From: Lachnospiraceae bacterium
GTDB lineage: Bacteria > Bacillota > Clostridia > Lachnospirales > Lachnospiraceae
Assembly (NCBI GenBank): GCA_017483425.1
Contig: JAFUWM010000071.1
Coordinates: forward strand, 1 to 10,054
DNA length: 10,054 bases
Reading direction: 5' to 3'
Shown: positions 7,052 through 10,054 of the stretch, piece after piece
How positions within the stretch are numbered: the stretch's first letter is position 1
Layout: every line of letters starts with the position of its first letter
Position numbers and translations under genes: made by a program
Notes under the pieces: generated by a model
What the model was told of the DNA's origin: nothing
What the model saw: the letters and a program-made list of their open reading frames with translations, nothing else
The model's database searches: none

Positions 7052-8035
7052 GCGATACCAGAAATCAATGGATTCAAGATAATCCCTGAGCTCTTTCGTA
7101 TATACCTCCGCGCCTTTTCTGTTGACATGGATAGAATCTCCAAAGAGCTCATTCGGGTATACCGGTATCTCTGTCAGCATTTTCAAATTATATCTTCTTT
7201 TTTGGTTCATTACATTATTCAGATAATCAGTATATCCGTCTACAAATTCTTTGTGTATTACATCACCCGAAGCCTGATTTATCGGAGGCTGTGCCACAAC
7301 GACATTCACTTCGTTATCACTTAGCAGGTCAATGAGCTTTTCGTAGTAATAAAGCACTTCCTCCGAGCTGTCAAAGTACTCATGAAAGACTTCATGGGTC
7401 TCCCCGTCGTCTCCGTCCGCGCTGCCAAATTCACAATAACCCAGATCAGCCCTTATCGAATCAAATTTCTCCCTGTTCTCGGCTTTCCTGCCTGTAAATT
7501 TTGACTCGTACATCTGAGCAAGGTACTTGGACGGCAGACGCAGCCTGTAGGATACCATCTCGCCGATTCGTCCCTTTCTTGCTATGACCGGATCATTTGT
7601 CTCTATACCCTTCGCGTATATCTCCGCGATCTCATCCGCACTGAGGAAATTAAAGTAAAGCGTCTGATCCCAGTTATCTATATCGCAGAAATGATACGGC
7701 GCGAATATCACGACAGCGTTTTTCGGCGCTCCGTTATGCTCTATGTAATTCTCTGTCGCGTAGTACATTTCTATCGGCGTAGCGCCGCCTATCGCAATAT
7801 TATATGTATCCTCATGCAAAAGTGCCGGAAGCACCGAGGATTTCGCCCGTGAATCCCCGATTATCACCGTTTCAGCATCAATATATGGGGATGCAGAGTT
7901 TTCAAATTCCTCATCCCACATCACATACTCCACAGTCATATAGCTCATCGGCAAAGCAAATGCCAGCGCGCAGAGTATGACAAGCGGTATCGACAGCAGT
8001 ATGAAGTTTCGAAGTAATTTTAACTTAGGATTCAT
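7046..8035 (-). CDS. SGNH-like membrane-anchored protein partnered with MBOAT
   Basis: A 329-residue protein with one N-terminal membrane anchor (about 11-30, no signal-peptidase or lipobox motif evident) and an extracellular domain resembling the SGNH hydrolase-like partners of MBOAT acyltransferases (DltD/AlgJ/AlgX style). Candidate catalytic residues: S62 in IIGDSRAKSS (58-67), with D300 and H303 in GDSIHVNRKG (299-308) near the C terminus, the usual Ser/Asp/His order. YNIAIGGATP at 78-87 would be the glycine block. FAPYHF (111-116) and VVVAQPPIN (245-253) fit core strands of the fold. It starts 2 bases after the MBOAT stop with no good ribosome site, so translation is probably coupled. 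Inferred role: accepting an acyl group passed across the membrane by the MBOAT protein and placing it on a surface polymer. Polymer and acyl group are unknown. Confidence 0.75.
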   Translation of the reverse strand: MNPKLKLLRNFILLSIPLVILCALAFALPMSYMTVEYVMWDEEFENSASPYIDAETVIIGDSRAKSSVLPALLHEDTYNIAIGGATPIEMYYATENYIEHNGAPKNAVVIFAPYHFCDIDNWDQTLYFNFLSADEIAEIYAKGIETNDPVIARKGRIGEMVSYRLRLPSKYLAQMYESKFTGRKAENREKFDSIRADLGYCEFGSADGDDGETHEVFHEYFDSSEEVLYYYEKLIDLLSDNEVNVVVAQPPINQASGDVIHKEFVDGYTDYLNNVMNQKRRYNLKMLTEIPVYPNELFGDSIHVNRKGAEVYTKELRDYLESIDFWYRK

Positions 8036-8037
8036 CT

Positions 8038-9450
8038 CTAAAATTTAAAGTAAATAAACTGCTGGGCGCCGATCGAAGCGGAGCCAAGTATCATCACAAC
8101 AAAAAGGTAATATACCGCCCATCTTACAGGTGTTTTTTTCGCGGCTATGTATGAGGCGGCATCCCCTGTCCTTTCATTTATCACATCATATATTATAAGG
8201 ACGATCATACCCGCTATGAGGTACAGCATGTTGAATACGCCCAGTCCCAGTTCAAAGGGAGAGGTTGTAAGTATCGAAGATATTTCAAACTGCGTAAATA
8301 CCTTCCCTATTATGATCTCTGCCTGCGCTATGTCGTCCGAGCGGAATAAAAACATTGAAAAAGTAAACAGCATGAATGTGAAGAACACCTTGAGCCTCCT
8401 CGGAAAATGCGCTCTCAGCGGCGCGATCAGAGCCTCCATTATCTGGAAAAGACCCGAAATCATACCCCATAGTATATAGGTGATATCGGCTCCATGCCAC
8501 ATTCCTGAGAGAGTAAATACAATAAAAATATTCAGATACTTGCGAAGTGTCCCCTTACGGTTTCCGCCAAGGGGAATATATACATAATCCTTGAACCAGT
8601 TATTAAGCGTGATATGCCAGTGTCTCCAGAATGTAGCGCAGGAATCCGTGAAGAAAGGCTGTGTGAAGTTTTCCGTAAGCTTGAAGCCGAGTATTTCCGC
8701 CGTGCCTATCGCTATCGTCGAATATGACGCGAAATCACAGAATATCTGCACTGAATAAAGACAGGTCGCAAGCAAAAGCTGGTAGCCTGTCACATCCATA
8801 TAATTATCGTAGATCAGATCTACCGCTATCGCGATCCTTGAAGCGATCACAAGCTTAAGGAAATATCCGTAAGATAAGCGTATAAGACCATGCCTTATCC
8901 GCTCATAATCAAAATGATGCTCCTCCTCAAACTGAGGCAAAAGATGCGACGATTTTTCTATAGGTCCTGAGAGCAGCACCGGGAAGAACGAAGCAAAAGC
9001 CGTATAGGAGATAAAGGATACGGCTGCCTCCGTCTTCCCCTGATAAATCTCAAATACATAGGTAAGCGACTGAAAGATATAGAACGATATCCCTACAGGC
9101 AAAATGATCTGCAATGCTTTGTCTTTTGCAATGAGCGATGACAAAAACCCTGCATATTTAAAAAAGAAAAGCGTTCCGATAAGCAGGACAACCGTAAGTA
9201 TCAGAAGCTTCTTCCTCATTCTCGTCTCATGTACCACATACCTTAAAAGATACCCTGACCCGTAGGATACAAGCGTGACCGCAGCGAGCAGAAGTCCGTA
9301 CCTCGCGTCAGCGTACATATAGTAAAAATAGGAAACAAAAACAAGCCATACGTTTGATGCCGTATGGCTTTTCGCTTTTGCTTCTATTATAAAATATACT
9401 ATAGCGACTACCGGCAGGAATATCGCAAATTCAACTGAATTAAAAAGCAT
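8038..9450 (-). CDS. MBOAT-family membrane O-acyltransferase
   Basis: A 470-residue polytopic membrane protein of the AlgI/DltB/PatA branch, with about ten or more hydrophobic segments. The N terminus MLFNSVEFAIFLP is the typical conserved start of this branch. Further motifs: ILPVGISFYIFQSLTYVF at 116-133, FFPVLLSGPIEK at 155-166, FWRHWHITLNNWFKDYVYIPLGG at 274-296, and the active-site block TLSGMWHGA at 313-321 with the catalytic histidine H319; H279 is also conserved. The known family role is moving an acyl group, usually acetyl, from a cytoplasmic donor across the membrane to an extracellular glycan or teichoic acid with a periplasmic or extracellular partner. That partner is the SGNH-like gene 2 bases downstream. 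No dltA or dltC is present, so O-acetylation of an exported polysaccharide or peptidoglycan is more likely than D-alanylation. No Shine-Dalgarno precedes the ATG. Confidence 0.94.
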   Translation of the reverse strand: MLFNSVEFAIFLPVVAIVYFIIEAKAKSHTASNVWLVFVSYFYYMYADARYGLLLAAVTLVSYGSGYLLRYVVHETRMRKKLLILTVVLLIGTLFFFKYAGFLSSLIAKDKALQIILPVGISFYIFQSLTYVFEIYQGKTEAAVSFISYTAFASFFPVLLSGPIEKSSHLLPQFEEEHHFDYERIRHGLIRLSYGYFLKLVIASRIAIAVDLIYDNYMDVTGYQLLLATCLYSVQIFCDFASYSTIAIGTAEILGFKLTENFTQPFFTDSCATFWRHWHITLNNWFKDYVYIPLGGNRKGTLRKYLNIFIVFTLSGMWHGADITYILWGMISGLFQIMEALIAPLRAHFPRRLKVFFTFMLFTFSMFLFRSDDIAQAEIIIGKVFTQFEISSILTTSPFELGLGVFNMLYLIAGMIVLIIYDVINERTGDAASYIAAKKTPVRWAVYYLFVVMILGSASIGAQQFIYFKF

Positions 9451-9456
9451 ACGGAT

Positions 9457-9486
9457 ATATTAACCCATAGTAAAAAGAGGTGTCAA
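9457..9486 (-). promoter_or_regulatory. Promoter of the MBOAT-SGNH pair, possibly leaderless
   Basis: On the minus strand a perfect -35 TTGACA (9481-9486) is followed after 18 bases by TAATAT (9457-9462), matching 4 of 6 to TATAAT. Only 6 bases separate the -10 from the ATG, so the predicted start point falls at about the A of the ATG at 9450. The stretch before the ATG is AT-rich without any GG, so no ribosome site is present. The pair therefore seems to have its own promoter, separate from the lectin gene upstream. Confidence 0.5.
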
Positions 9487-9492
9487 TCCGGC

Positions 9493-10054
9493 CTACTCAC
9501 TGTATTCACAAATATACCCCATTTTACCCTTGAACGAAGGGTATACGCTGATAACATCATTCGTGACATCATTTAAGTAGAATCTGTCCTCTGATTTCCT
9601 GTACATAAGCTCTGCATATTCTTCGTCTATGACCGTGCCGTCAGCCAGCGTGTCGGTGTAGCTGGGACCATAGTCAAGCCAATGCTTATAATACCACGAA
9701 CTCAGACAATTATTGTGAAGGATTCCCGGCTCAGTCCAATGCCATGAGAAATTATTATCGCATTTTGCTCCGACATAAAAGCATATATTTGTAAGATCCT
9801 CCGACCGGATCATATCCTCCACATAGTCGAACTCTCCATCGGAAGTCATGGAAGCAAGATATCCACCCTTCTCCTCGCATTTTTTCTCGGCTTCTTCCCA
9901 TGTACAGTCCTCAACACAGAGTTCATATCTGTGGGTTTCAAAAAGAAGCTTTCCGGTGTCAAGGAATGATTCAAGGTCATCATAGGTAAGATACGAATTC
10001 ACCTCAGTCGCTTTCTTTTCATCATACACTTTATCAAGCGCCTCATAATATCCC
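9493..10054 (-). CDS. C-type lectin-like domain protein, C-terminal part (5' partial)
   Basis: The frame is open through the right edge, so the GTG at 10029 is probably not the true start and an unknown N-terminal portion is missing. The visible C terminus is a C-type lectin-like domain. Counting from V1 at 10029, it runs from about 34 to 178 and contains TWEEAEKKCEEKGGYLASMTS (43-63), the core FYVGAK (84-89, the WIGL equivalent), FSWHWTEPG (94-102), EEYAELMY (136-143), FYLND (150-154, the WND equivalent) and closing GYICEYS (171-177). C51 and C174 are the expected conserved disulfide pair. The Ca/sugar motif EPN or QPD is not evident: the region after HWLDY reads GPS, so calcium-dependent sugar binding is doubtful. 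Likely extracellular because of the cysteines, but the export signal would be outside the window. It lies 42 bases upstream of the MBOAT gene, same strand; a shared function is inference. Confidence 0.82.
   Translation of the reverse strand, partial: GYYEALDKVYDEKKATEVNSYLTYDDLESFLDTGKLLFETHRYELCVEDCTWEEAEKKCEEKGGYLASMTSDGEFDYVEDMIRSEDLTNICFYVGAKCDNNFSWHWTEPGILHNNCLSSWYYKHWLDYGPSYTDTLADGTVIDEEYAELMYRKSEDRFYLNDVTNDVISVYPSFKGKMGYICEYSE

Noticed and set aside
8038..9450. DltB (teichoic acid D-alanylation) as the identity of the MBOAT gene.
   Set aside because: No dltA or dltC is adjacent, and the motifs and SGNH-like partner fit the broader AlgI/PatA-type polysaccharide O-acylation group equally well or better.
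9466..9500. Possible terminator after the lectin gene: minus-strand TTTTT at 9472-9476 preceded by AGG...CCT.
   Set aside because: Only about 3 base pairs can form, and the T-run lies within the spacer of the MBOAT promoter, so it is better explained as AT-rich promoter sequence.

Overview
The window looks like a piece of chromosome from a clostridial Firmicute, most likely a Lachnospiraceae member (Butyrivibrio/Roseburia-like). The basis is the close fit of the aminotransferases, the polar amino-acid ABC transporter and the MBOAT protein to clostridial versions, strong AGGAGG-type ribosome sites, a Gram-positive style lipoprotein signal, moderate GC and frequent ATA isoleucine codons. This is inference from family resemblance. 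No rRNA, tRNA, transposase, phage gene or CRISPR array was seen. Two genes run off the edges: an aminotransferase on the left and a C-type lectin-like protein on the right.

Left block (1-2637, + strand): three genes joined by 4-base stop/start overlaps (GTGA, then ATGA). They are a class I/II PLP aminotransferase (5' end missing), a HisC-type histidinol-phosphate aminotransferase and a small COG2426-type membrane protein. The overlaps make one translationally coupled transcript very likely.

Second block (4914-2643, - strand): a complete polar amino-acid ABC importer in the order permease, ATPase, substrate-binding lipoprotein. It converges on the first block with only 5 bases between stop codons. 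Its promoter lies so close to the permease ATG that the mRNA may be leaderless. A second promoter candidate sits just before the binding-protein gene.

Third block (5035-7032, + strand): one gene, divergent from the importer across a 120-bp intergenic region. It encodes a multi-spanning membrane diguanylate cyclase with two tandem sensor-like modules and a canonical GGDEF site but no RxxD inhibitory site. The shared intergenic region carries an operator-like dyad and a 21-bp-spaced direct repeat, so the importer and the cyclase may be co-regulated.

Fourth block (10054-7046, - strand): a C-type lectin-like protein, then an MBOAT O-acyltransferase and an SGNH-like membrane-anchored protein. The last two are 2 bases apart and form the two-component arrangement used to O-acetylate exported or cell-wall glycans. 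The MBOAT gene has a TTGACA promoter whose predicted start point falls at its ATG, a second leaderless candidate.

The genes are mostly ordinary. The best leads are the two possible leaderless transcripts, the intergenic operator architecture and the lectin plus acyltransferase neighbourhood. No clearly new multi-gene system was identified.
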